From contig JANXXY010000292.1 of assembly GCA_025350365.1 (NCBI GenBank), positions 1 to 8,422 on the forward strand: a stretch of 8,422 bases of DNA, in the 5' to 3' direction. Position numbers and translations under genes: made by a program. This DNA is from Bacteroidales bacterium. Its GTDB lineage: Bacteria; Bacteroidota; Bacteroidia; Bacteroidales; JAAUTT01. The notes below the pieces were generated by a model, which was not told the origin of the DNA, made no database searches, and saw only the letters and a list, made by a program, of their open reading frames with translations. This document shows positions 1 to 6,772 of this stretch, piece by piece; the stretch's first letter is position 1; each line of letters opens with the position of its first letter.

Positions 1-30
1 GTAAAAGTTATAAAAAAAAATCCCCAATTT

Positions 31-69
31 CTTAATCCAATCTTAATATCATCTTAATGCAGATTTAAT
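31..69 (+). promoter_or_regulatory. Phased direct-repeat operator (four YTTAAT hexamers, 11-bp period)
   Basis: CTTAAT occurs at 31-36, 42-47 and 53-58, and TTTAAT at 64-69, so four hexamers start exactly 11 bp apart. The first three extend to TCTTAAT. Direct repeats of 6-7 bp with one-helical-turn spacing are typical of binding sites for OmpR/PhoB-type winged-helix response regulators; the enterobacterial PmrA box (YTTAAK-N5-YTTAAK) has the same layout. The last repeat lies where the -33 element should be for the -7 box at 91-98, as in activator-dependent promoters. The repeats are seen directly; the regulator class is inference and no such regulator is encoded in the window. Confidence 0.55.
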
Positions 70-90
70 TAAACTCTTCATTCGCTTGTG

Positions 91-98
91 TATTTTTG
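91..98 (+). promoter_or_regulatory. Bacteroidetes -7 promoter box for the sigma factor gene
   Basis: TATTTTTG matches the Bacteroidetes -7 consensus TAnnTTTG exactly. No TTG is found about 19-21 bp upstream; that position holds the last of the phased TTAAT repeats, which fits a promoter that needs an activator. Transcription would start near 105, giving a leader of about 78 nt before the ATG at 183 that includes the inverted repeat at 114-153. Prediction from sequence only. Confidence 0.5.
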
Positions 99-113
99 GT
101 TCAAATTAAATTG

Positions 114-153
114 TTCAAAGACGCTGCCTAAATAGTTATCAATAGTCTTTGAA
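114..153 (+). repeat. 9-bp perfect inverted repeat in the sigma gene leader
   Basis: TTCAAAGAC (114-122) and GTCTTTGAA (145-153) are perfect reverse complements separated by 22 nt. The repeat lies between the predicted transcription start and the ATG at 183, so it could form a leader hairpin, or as DNA it could be a dyad operator. No T-run follows, so it is not an intrinsic terminator. Its function is unknown. Confidence 0.5.
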
Positions 154-182
154 AAATACAAACCCAATTAAAATTCAAATTT

Positions 183-689
183 ATGACAGCCATTGAATTT
201 AATCACCAGCTGCTGACCCTAGAAGATAAATTAATCCGTTTTGCATATACTTTAACGTATAACAGGGAGGTTGCAAAAGATTTAGTACAGGATACCATGT
301 TAAAAGCTATCACTTATAGGGCGCAGTTCCGAATTGATACCAACTTGAAAGCATGGGCTTATACCATTATGAAGAATACTTTTATCAATAATTACAGAAA
401 AAATAACCGACACAAGACCGTTTTCGATAATACCCCTAACTTATTTTATCTTAGCTATACGAAGGAAGCGGGAGACGTTTCCGCCGAATCGGTTTGTTCT
501 GCAAAAGAGATTCAAAAAGTAATTGATAATTTGGATGATGATTTGAAAATCCCATTCAAGTTGCATATTGAAGGTTTTAAATATAAAGAGATAGCTGAAA
601 AGCTTGACTTAAAAATAGGCACAGTTAAGAGTCGTATTTTCTTTTCAAGAAAAAAGTTAATGGACTTACTGGAATCGACCCCTTTTTGA
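183..689 (+). CDS. ECF (extracytoplasmic function) sigma-70 family RNA polymerase sigma factor
   Basis: This 168-residue protein has the two-domain ECF layout. Region 2 spans about residues 14-75: FAYTLTYNREVAKDLVQDT forms the 2.1/2.2 core-binding helices, and the segment around AWAYTIMKNTFINNYRK is the -10-recognition and melting part. A short linker rich in S, A and E (about 84-107) leads to region 4 at about 112-160, where the helix-turn-helix is seen as YKEIAEKLDLKIGTVKSRIF. The length is normal for the family. It would redirect core RNA polymerase to a dedicated promoter set. The start is the only good ATG and is preceded by an A/T-rich leader without Shine-Dalgarno, as usual in Bacteroidetes. 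No anti-sigma factor, FecR-like protein or SusC/D pair lies next to it within the window; the next gene is convergent. Control may therefore be transcriptional, through the phased repeats upstream. The family call is firm; the regulon is unknown. Confidence 0.93.
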   Translation: MTAIEFNHQLLTLEDKLIRFAYTLTYNREVAKDLVQDTMLKAITYRAQFRIDTNLKAWAYTIMKNTFINNYRKNNRHKTVFDNTPNLFYLSYTKEAGDVSAESVCSAKEIQKVIDNLDDDLKIPFKLHIEGFKYKEIAEKLDLKIGTVKSRIFFSRKKLMDLLESTPF

Positions 690-721
690 CATTTAATATT
701 TTAGCTATAAAACTTTAAATG
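690..721 (+). terminator. Weak A/T-rich hairpin after the sigma gene
   Basis: Directly after the TGA stop, CATTTAA (690-696) pairs with TTAAATG (715-721). Inside it, after a 2x2 internal loop, TTTTA (699-703) pairs with TAAAA (708-712) around a GCTA loop. The tail downstream is only moderately T-rich. The stem is almost all A/T, so it is at best a weak intrinsic terminator. Confidence 0.3.
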
Positions 722-839
722 AGTTGTTCGTTGTTAATTTTTAATTTTATAATTTGTTAATATCCCTTTTAACTGCCGGAACTTAAAACGTTTAAAAAAT
801 AACCGAGAGAATTAGTATTGAGTTAGTAGTTGTTAATTT
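721..839 (+). repeat. Pair of imperfect 20-bp direct repeats between sigma gene and gcvP
   Basis: The copies at 721-740 and 820-839 both begin GAGTT and end GTTGTTAATTT (730-740 and 829-839), with 4 variable bases between; 17 of 20 positions match. They start 99 bp apart. Low complexity contributes to the match. No function is recognised. Confidence 0.4.
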
Positions 840-840
840 A

Positions 841-872
841 GGTAAGGTTATGTCGTGACGACATGACCTTAC
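841..872. repeat. Long near-perfect palindrome abutted by a 7-bp direct repeat
   Basis: Bases 842-872 form a palindrome centred on 857: 14 of 15 arm positions are complementary, with a single mismatch at 849/865 that becomes a U-G wobble in plus-strand RNA. The core is GTCGTGACGAC. TAATTTA stands immediately on the left (834-840) and on the right (873-879), as a target duplication would. There is no T-tract on either side, so it is a poor fit to an intrinsic terminator, although it sits between convergent genes. Alternatives are a dyad protein-binding site or a small palindromic insertion. Confidence 0.6.
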
Positions 873-959
873 TAATTTACAAACATTCCATTGCACCATA
901 CCTCTTAATACTCGGTTACTGCATGTTTAAGGCAATCTTAATTTATTCCTTATATTTTA

Positions 960-980
960 AGTTTTTAAACATAAAAAACT
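960..980 (-). terminator. Weak candidate terminator hairpin after gcvP
   Basis: On the minus strand, just past the gcvP stop, a 7-bp stem (AGTTTTT at 960-966 against AAAAACT at 974-980) encloses a 7-nt loop. It contains a single G-C pair and has no clear T-tail. It is noted as the only hairpin close to the end of gcvP. Confidence 0.25.
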
Positions 981-984
981 CACG

Positions 985-3858
985 TTACTTATTCTCATAC
1001 AATGCGATAGGTGCACAAGTACAGATAAGGTTTCGGTCACCAAAAGCATCGTCAATTCTACTTACCGTGGGCCAAAACTTATTTTCTCTAATCCATTCGA
1101 GCGGAAATGCCGCTTGTTCCCTACTATATTCGTGGCTCCAGTCACTTTCTAGCAGTACTTCGTTAGTATGAGGAGCATTTTTCAGCATATTATCTTTCCG
1201 GTCTGTCCTATTTTGAGAAATATCCTTAATTTCTCCATGAATGGAAATCATTGTTTCGACGAACCGGTCAAGCTCTTGTAATGATTCACTTTCAGTTGGC
1301 TCAATCATAAGAGTGCCATGCACTGGAAATGAAAGCGTAGGTGCATGAAAGCCATAGTCCATAAGTCGTTTGGAAATATCAGTTTCTGTAATTTCCGAGA
1401 TTGATTTAAACGATCTGCAATCAAGAATCATTTCATGGGCAACAAACCCATTAGTTCCGGTATATAGTAGATTATAATAATCTTTAAGACAGGCTGCAAG
1501 ATAATTAGCGTTGAGTATGGCATATTTCGTTGCATTTGTAAGGCCTTCGCTTCCAAGCATTTTACAGTACGCATGAGAAATTGATAATATGCTGGCACTT
1601 CCAAATGGTGCAGCAGAAACAGCGTGCACACCTTTCGTTCCTCCGGTCTTAATAAGTGGATGATTTGGAAGGTATGGCGCTAATTGTTTGGTTACTGCAA
1701 TTGGTCCCATACCAGGGCCGCCGCCTCCGTGAGGAATAGCAAATGTTTTATGCAGATTTAGATGGCACACATCTGCTCCAATAATGGCGGGATTAGTGAG
1801 ACCAACCTGAGCATTCATATTGGCTCCATCCATGTACACCAAACCACCGTGTTGATGAATAATTTCGGCCATTTCCTTAATGTCCGGTTCGAAAACTCCA
1901 TGTGTTGAAGGGTAAGTTACCATAAAACCCGCCAAATTATCCTTATGTTTTTCGGCTAATTCTTTCAACAGATCAATACGGATATTTCCCCGTTCATCAC
2001 AGGCGACTACTTCTATTTTCATGCCGGCCATAGCGGCACTGGCCGGGTTAGTTCCATGTGCCGATGATGGAATTAATACCACGTTGCGATGACCCTGATT
2101 ATTCTGCCGATGATATTCCATAATTACTATCAGTCCGGTAAATTCACCTGCTGCACCCGAATTTGGTTGAAATGAAACGGCATTGAAGCCTGTAATTACT
2201 TTTAAATAATTTTCAAGTTCGGATACCAATTGGTAGTAACCTTCGGCCTGATTGGAGGGTACAAAGGGATGAATATCCCCAAATTCAGGCCAGCTCAACG
2301 CAAACAATTCAGTGGCTGCATTCAGTTTCATCGTGCAGGACCCAAGTGAAATCATTGAATGTGTGAGAGAAATATCCTTGCGCTCAAGTTTTTTTATATA
2401 CCTCATCATTTCAGTTTCGCAATGGTATTTATGGAACACTTCCATTTGTAGAAACTCACTATGACGATTATATTTTGGCTCGAAAGAAAGTTTATTTTCT
2501 AATTCCGAAACTGATACGGCACTTTTCCCTGCTGCCTCAGCAAATACTGAGACCAGATCGTTAATATCCTGAATACCGGTGGTTTCGTCAATGCTAATTC
2601 CAATATGCGACGAATCAACAATTCGCATGTTGATTTCTTTCCTTACAGCAAGTTTATCAATTTTGGCGCTGTCGATATCCGTTGGTAATTTAATCAGTAA
2701 AGTATCGAAAAAACTCTTGTTTAGCTGTGTATAGCCAATTTTTTGAATCGCGTGTGCTAAAATTGAGGCTTTCAGGTGTATATTGGTGGCAATATTTTTT
2801 AAACCCTCGGGGCCATGATAAACGGCATACATACCTGCCATTGTTGCCAAAAGTGCCTGAGCAGTGCATATATTGGAAGTAGCCCGTTCACGTTTTATGT
2901 GTTGTTCGCGGGTTTGAAGAGCCATACGCAAAGCTCTTTTTCCTCTGATATCAACTGAAACACCAATAATTCGACCTGGCAGATTACGTTTAAACTCTTC
3001 TCTGGTAGCAAAATAGGCCGCATGAGGACCTCCATAACCCATAGGTATACCGAAGCGTTGCGAAGTGCCAAAAACTATGTCAGCGCCCCATTCTCCGGGA
3101 GGGGTTAAAAGAGTAAGTGAAAGTAAATCGGCAGCCACACCAACCATTATTTCGGACTGGTGTACCTTTTCTACAAGACTTTTATAATCGCGTATCTCAC
3201 CATTAACATCCGGATATTGAATTAAAATACCACAGGTTTTATCGTCAAAAGTATAATTGAAAATATCCGTAAATACCAATTCTATTTCCAATGCTTTTGC
3301 CCTGGAAATTAATACATCTAATGTTTGCGGAAACATTTTTTTATCGACAATAATGCGATTAGCCCCGTTTTTTACAGCCTTACGTGAGCGGGAATTGAAC
3401 ATCATGATCATGGCTTCGGCAGCAGCTGTGGCTTCATCAAGCAACGAGGCATTGGCAATGTCCATCCTTGTTAACTCAACTATAACGGTTTGGTAATTTA
3501 GCAAAGCTTCCAATCTGCCTTGCGAAATTTCAGCCTGATAAGGGGTGTATGAAGTATACCAGCTTGGATTCTCCAGGATATTTCGCTTAATCACCGATGG
3601 GAATATGGTGTTGTAATATCCCAGACCAATGAATGTGCGGAAAATTTTATTTTTTGAAGCAATTATTTTTAGCTCTTTTAGATATTCGTATTCATTCAGG
3701 GGTTCCGGTAAATCAAGAGGTTTGGGTAACCTTATTTTCTCGGGTACTGTCTTATCAATTAACTCATCCAGAGTTTTAACTCCGATTTTCTGTAACATTT
3801 GTGCTATTTCCTGATCGCGGGGACCAATGTGCCTTGAACTAAAATTAGAATTAAACAT
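985..3858 (-). CDS. gcvP: Glycine dehydrogenase (aminomethyl-transferring), P-protein of the glycine cleavage system
   Basis: The PLP-dependent P-protein decarboxylates glycine and passes the aminomethyl group to the lipoyl arm of GcvH; with GcvT and lipoamide dehydrogenase this yields CO2, ammonia, NADH and methylene-THF. At 957 residues it is the full-length single-chain form, containing both the N-terminal and C-terminal halves that are separate subunits in some bacteria. Visible hallmarks are RHIGP at residues 9-13, SLGSCTMKLN around Cys508, SSAHGTNPASAAM with His601, and the PLP Schiff-base lysine in NLHKTF (Lys704), followed by the Gly-rich loop HGGGGPGMGPI. The ATG places RHIGP at its usual distance from the N-terminus. 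gcvT and gcvH are not in the window, so the system is unlinked here. The 71-bp upstream gap is too short for a tandem glycine riboswitch but holds a -7 box. No frameshift or missing key residue was seen. Confidence 0.98.
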   Translation of the reverse strand: MFNSNFSSRHIGPRDQEIAQMLQKIGVKTLDELIDKTVPEKIRLPKPLDLPEPLNEYEYLKELKIIASKNKIFRTFIGLGYYNTIFPSVIKRNILENPSWYTSYTPYQAEISQGRLEALLNYQTVIVELTRMDIANASLLDEATAAAEAMIMMFNSRSRKAVKNGANRIIVDKKMFPQTLDVLISRAKALEIELVFTDIFNYTFDDKTCGILIQYPDVNGEIRDYKSLVEKVHQSEIMVGVAADLLSLTLLTPPGEWGADIVFGTSQRFGIPMGYGGPHAAYFATREEFKRNLPGRIIGVSVDIRGKRALRMALQTREQHIKRERATSNICTAQALLATMAGMYAVYHGPEGLKNIATNIHLKASILAHAIQKIGYTQLNKSFFDTLLIKLPTDIDSAKIDKLAVRKEINMRIVDSSHIGISIDETTGIQDINDLVSVFAEAAGKSAVSVSELENKLSFEPKYNRHSEFLQMEVFHKYHCETEMMRYIKKLERKDISLTHSMISLGSCTMKLNAATELFALSWPEFGDIHPFVPSNQAEGYYQLVSELENYLKVITGFNAVSFQPNSGAAGEFTGLIVIMEYHRQNNQGHRNVVLIPSSAHGTNPASAAMAGMKIEVVACDERGNIRIDLLKELAEKHKDNLAGFMVTYPSTHGVFEPDIKEMAEIIHQHGGLVYMDGANMNAQVGLTNPAIIGADVCHLNLHKTFAIPHGGGGPGMGPIAVTKQLAPYLPNHPLIKTGGTKGVHAVSAAPFGSASILSISHAYCKMLGSEGLTNATKYAILNANYLAACLKDYYNLLYTGTNGFVAHEMILDCRSFKSISEITETDISKRLMDYGFHAPTLSFPVHGTLMIEPTESESLQELDRFVETMISIHGEIKDISQNRTDRKDNMLKNAPHTNEVLLESDWSHEYSREQAAFPLEWIRENKFWPTVSRIDDAFGDRNLICTCAPIALYENK

Positions 3859-3893
3859 ATATTATTTCATAGATATATAACAAAAAAGTCAGG

Positions 3894-3901
3894 CAAAAAT
3901 A
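3894..3901 (-). promoter_or_regulatory. Candidate -7 promoter box for gcvP
   Basis: Read on the minus strand this is TATTTTTG, an exact TAnnTTTG match, about 36 bp before the gcvP ATG. No clear -33 TTG is present. It lies inside the loop of a 7-bp inverted repeat (AAAGTCA 3885-3891, TGACTTT 3925-3931). On the minus strand that repeat runs into a short T-run, so it could also be a weak end signal for the preceding hydrolase gene. Confidence 0.4.
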
Positions 3902-3929
3902 TAGTTTTTTCGATTGTAAATACATGACT

Positions 3930-4568
3930 TTAGGCAAGAAAAGGATTCGATAATGCTTCTTCGTGAATGGTGGTGAAAGGTCCATGACCCGGATAAACAA
4001 TGGTATCGGGAGGCAATGACATTAGTTTGGAAAAAATGCTGTTCATAAGTTGATCATAACTTCCTCCCGGAAGATCGGTTCGTCCAATACTTCCTTTAAA
4101 CAGTGCATCCCCAACAATAACAAAATTTTGTTCGGGACTGTATAAAGCAATACTGCCAATAGAATGCCCGGGAACAACTAAAACTTTTAATGTTGAACTG
4201 CCAAAAACAAGGTCTTTTCCTTCTTCCAAAAAATTAGTTACTGCCGGTGGTTCTTCAACATCAAACCCAAAGATAATACCGTGTTTTTTGGCTTCCGACA
4301 ATAATTTAAAATCACCGCTGTTAGCCCAGATTTCGGGTTTATATTTATTACTCAGATAAGCGTTGCCAAGCACATGATCTACATGACAGTGAGTGTTTAC
4401 AATTTTTACCAGATTTAATTTATTGCTTGAAATATAGTTGTCAACTATCGATTTTTCTTCAGGCGAATAACATCCGGCATCGATAATAATGCATTCGCCG
4501 GTTTGATCGCTTAAAATGAATGTGTTTTCCTGAAATGCGTTGAATACAAAAGATTTAATGTTTATCAT
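3930..4568 (-). CDS. MBL-fold metallo-hydrolase, short glyoxalase II (YcbL-like) type
   Basis: This 212-residue cytoplasmic protein has the complete metallo-beta-lactamase dinuclear metal site: THCHVDH gives His60, His62, Asp64 and His65; His135 lies in VPGHSIGS, Asp154 in VGDALFKGSIGRTD, and His195 in YPGHGPFT. The length matches single-domain YcbL-type glyoxalase II enzymes, and it lacks the C-terminal substrate-binding domain of classical hydroxyacylglutathione hydrolase. The likely reaction is hydrolysis of a thioester such as an S-acyl low-molecular-weight thiol. A persulfide dioxygenase (ETHE1) or another MBL hydrolase cannot be excluded, and the thiol used is unknown. It starts 7 bp after the pcm stop, so the two are probably co-transcribed with pcm first. 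No Shine-Dalgarno is visible, as elsewhere in the window. Confidence 0.88.
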   Translation of the reverse strand: MINIKSFVFNAFQENTFILSDQTGECIIIDAGCYSPEEKSIVDNYISSNKLNLVKIVNTHCHVDHVLGNAYLSNKYKPEIWANSGDFKLLSEAKKHGIIFGFDVEEPPAVTNFLEEGKDLVFGSSTLKVLVVPGHSIGSIALYSPEQNFVIVGDALFKGSIGRTDLPGGSYDQLMNSIFSKLMSLPPDTIVYPGHGPFTTIHEEALSNPFLA

Positions 4569-4575
4569 ATAAGTT

Positions 4576-5226
4576 TTAATAAATTCTTCCTTTTAGAAAG
4601 GGAACAAATATAAATGATCCATGTTCAGTTTTTTGGTTTTCCTCGTCGGAAACTTTTTCGATAAGAGTCATTTTTTGAGATGTAGAGCTGCCAACAGGCA
4701 TCACCAGTCTTCCTTGAATTTTCAACTGATTTAAAAGTTTTTGTGGAATCTCCGGTCCACCGGCTGTTACTATAATTTTATCAAAAGGAGCATATGCTGG
4801 AATTCCTTCGTAACCATCGCCAAAGAAAAATTTTGGTTTGTATCCAAGTTTTGATAGAATCGGTTGCGATTTTAAAAACAATTCTCGCTGGCGTTCAACC
4901 GTGTAAACTATGGCTCCTAGTTCAATTAATACAGCACACTGATAACCAGAGCCAGTTCCTACTTCAAGCACTTTGTCCATTTTTTTTATATCCAGCAATT
5001 GGGTTTGGAAAGCTACAGTATAAGGTTGTGAAATGGTCTGACCGGCTCCAATAGGAAAAGCCTGGTCTTTATATGCGAAATTAATAAATCCACTATCCAT
5101 GAAAACATGCCGTGGAACCCGATTGATCGCTTCCAAAACCTCGTTATTTGTAATTCCTTTGCTGCGAAGCTCTTCAATCAATTTACGCCTGAGACCTTTA
5201 TGCCTAAATGTATCATTAATGTTCAT
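4576..5226 (-). CDS. pcm: Protein-L-isoaspartate O-methyltransferase
   Basis: The SAM-dependent enzyme methylates isoaspartyl residues in damaged proteins and so starts their repair. The 216-residue product shows the family order: an N-terminal helix ending in VPRHVF (37-42), the substrate-side motif GQTISQPY (62-69), SAM motif I VLEVGTGSGYQ (86-96), the acidic end of the next strand VYTVER (107-112), GDGYEG (136-141), FDKIIVTAG (148-156), and the closing strand GRLVMPVG (172-179). The frame stays open upstream to an ATG at 5277. I prefer the ATG at 5226 because the extra 17 residues (MLITLVLQSKKNGDISA) do not belong to the family, and a -7 box at 5257-5264 would lie inside the longer form. 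It heads a probable two-gene unit with the metallo-hydrolase and is divergent from the sugar transferase. Confidence 0.95.
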   Translation of the reverse strand: MNINDTFRHKGLRRKLIEELRSKGITNNEVLEAINRVPRHVFMDSGFINFAYKDQAFPIGAGQTISQPYTVAFQTQLLDIKKMDKVLEVGTGSGYQCAVLIELGAIVYTVERQRELFLKSQPILSKLGYKPKFFFGDGYEGIPAYAPFDKIIVTAGGPEIPQKLLNQLKIQGRLVMPVGSSTSQKMTLIEKVSDEENQKTEHGSFIFVPFLKGRIY

Positions 5227-5256
5227 TGCCGAAATATCGCCATTTTTTTTCGACTG

Positions 5257-5264
5257 CAAAACTA
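5257..5264 (-). promoter_or_regulatory. Candidate -7 promoter box for pcm and the hydrolase gene
   Basis: On the minus strand this reads TAGTTTTG, an exact TAnnTTTG match, about 30 bp before the preferred pcm ATG. There is no good -33 TTG at the usual distance. It supports the shorter pcm start. The same divergent spacer holds an A/T palindrome (AAAATATT 5276-5283, AATATTTT 5298-5305). I see no convincing plus-strand promoter for the sugar transferase; TTTCTTTG at 5325-5332 is only a near match. Confidence 0.35.
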
Positions 5265-5349
5265 ACGTTATCAACAAAATATTTGTTCCGCTGTAATAAT
5301 ATTTTTATATATAGTCCAATTTGCTTTCTTTGCATATATTCTATTCTTA

Positions 5350-6768
5350 ATGTTGAGGAAAATCTTAGCTTTTAAAAAACTTTACATCTTTTCAGATTTA
5401 TTAGCTGCTGCTATTGTGTGGACGCTATTTTATATCTACCGGAAGGTTATTATCGAATCCTATATATTTGAATCCCCAATACCCTTGCAGTTAGGGATAA
5501 AGTTTTTGATTAGCATTTTTCTCATTCCTATTTTCTGGCTGCTTATTTATTATTTTACTGGGTATTATAACAATATTCCACGAAAAACCCGACTTGAGGA
5601 CGTTGTTAATACATTGATACATTCTGTTATTGGAGTGTCTTTGCTTTTTTTTATTGTAATTCTTGATGATACAATTGCTTCATACAAGACTTATTATCAA
5701 TCTCTATTTGTTTTGTTTTTGCTTCAGTTCTTTATAGTTCTAGCATTTCGACTCTTGGTTACCTCCGCAGTGATACATCAGAAAATAAAAGGGAAAATTT
5801 GGTTCCGTACACTTTTTGTTGGCAGGGCAGAGATGGTTTTCCAGTTATGGAAAGAATTAAATACAAAATATATTGGACATGGACATATTGTGTTAGGATA
5901 CATTCCTGTTAATAACGGAGAGAATATTGAATTTTCAGAGATGCCTGAATTAGGTACAATCAACGATTTACATGAAATCATTATTGAGCAGAACATAGAT
6001 GATGTTATCATTGTTTTAAATGAAAGTGATGGTAATATCTTAAAAATGGTTATGAAATCAATAAATTCGTCCAACGTAATAGTTAAGGTAAACCCTGAAC
6101 TCTATTCATTGGTCAAAGGGAATATTAATATTTCTTCTCTCTTTCAATATCCTCTTATTCAAATAAATAACTACCTTTTATCGCCAGTGCAGGTGGCTGT
6201 TAAAAAAGCAATTGACATTTTCATATCCATTGTAGGGATTGTATTATCTCTGCCCATATGTGTTGTTTTGTGTATCCTTATAAAACTTACTTCTAAAGGA
6301 TCCATTCTATATTCGCACGAAAGAATTGGAAGGTTTGGAAAGCCTTTTTATCTTTATAAATTTCGATCGATGTATAGTAATGCTGAAGAAAATGGCCCTC
6401 AGTTAGCCACTAAAAATGATATCAGAATTACATCTATTGGGAAATTTATGAGAAGGTTAAGGCTCGATGAAATTCCCAATTTAATTAATGTTTTAAAAGG
6501 AGATATGTCTCTCGTGGGTCCCCGACCCGAAAGGAGATTTTATATTGATCAAATCGTAGAACTGACTCCTGAGTATAAGCAATTGCTTAAGGTTAAACCG
6601 GGTGTAACATCTTGGGGCCAAGTTAAATATGGATATGCCGAAAATGTAAATGAAATGATCCGGCGTATGCGTTATGATTTGCTTTATATAGAAAACATAT
6701 CTATTTATGTTGATATCCAAATACTAGCGCGAACAATTATAATAGTATTTCAGGGAAAAGGAGTGTAA
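5350..6768 (+). CDS. Polyprenyl glycosylphosphotransferase (sugar transferase, WbaP/WcaJ-type) for exopolysaccharide synthesis
   Basis: This 472-residue membrane enzyme should transfer a sugar-1-phosphate from a nucleotide sugar to undecaprenyl phosphate, the first committed step of a lipid-linked polysaccharide repeat unit. Four hydrophobic segments lie at about 12-30, 48-70, 86-107 and 115-140. A cytoplasmic nucleotide-binding-like domain follows (about 150-270). A further membrane segment (about 286-312) leads into the catalytic bacterial sugar transferase domain: HERIGRFGKPFYLYKFRSM (323-341), LDEIPNLINVLKGDMSLVGPRPE (372-394) with the Asp373-Glu374 pair equivalent to the catalytic dyad of PglC, and PGVTSWGQV (417-425). 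The architecture and length are those of full-length WbaP/WcaJ relatives, and the termini look complete. No glycosyltransferase, Wzx, Wzy or export gene is nearby, so it is detached from any polysaccharide cluster here. Sugar specificity cannot be read from sequence. Confidence 0.95.
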   Translation: MLRKILAFKKLYIFSDLLAAAIVWTLFYIYRKVIIESYIFESPIPLQLGIKFLISIFLIPIFWLLIYYFTGYYNNIPRKTRLEDVVNTLIHSVIGVSLLFFIVILDDTIASYKTYYQSLFVLFLLQFFIVLAFRLLVTSAVIHQKIKGKIWFRTLFVGRAEMVFQLWKELNTKYIGHGHIVLGYIPVNNGENIEFSEMPELGTINDLHEIIIEQNIDDVIIVLNESDGNILKMVMKSINSSNVIVKVNPELYSLVKGNINISSLFQYPLIQINNYLLSPVQVAVKKAIDIFISIVGIVLSLPICVVLCILIKLTSKGSILYSHERIGRFGKPFYLYKFRSMYSNAEENGPQLATKNDIRITSIGKFMRRLRLDEIPNLINVLKGDMSLVGPRPERRFYIDQIVELTPEYKQLLKVKPGVTSWGQVKYGYAENVNEMIRRMRYDLLYIENISIYVDIQILARTIIIVFQGKGV

Positions 6769-6772
6769 CGGG

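Noticed and set aside
842..872. Palindrome as integron attC site or canonical intrinsic terminator
   Set aside because: No attC core sites or integrase are visible, and neither side has a T-tract following the stem. These readings were therefore not adopted, though a non-canonical terminator remains possible.
863..1171. 102-codon open frame on the plus strand
   Set aside because: Most of it is antisense to the conserved 3' end of gcvP, it starts inside the palindrome, and the product has no recognisable domain. It is best explained as a shadow of gcvP.
1428..1631. 67-codon minus-strand open frame and other small frames inside gcvP, pcm and the sugar transferase
   Set aside because: They lie in other frames wholly within well-conserved genes and show no domains.
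3859..3929. Glycine riboswitch upstream of gcvP
   Set aside because: The 71-bp A/T-rich gap is too short for a tandem glycine aptamer and shows none of the expected G-rich helices.
5227..5277. Longer pcm start at 5277
   Set aside because: The 17 extra residues are not part of the family and the best -7 box (5257-5264) would fall inside the coding region.
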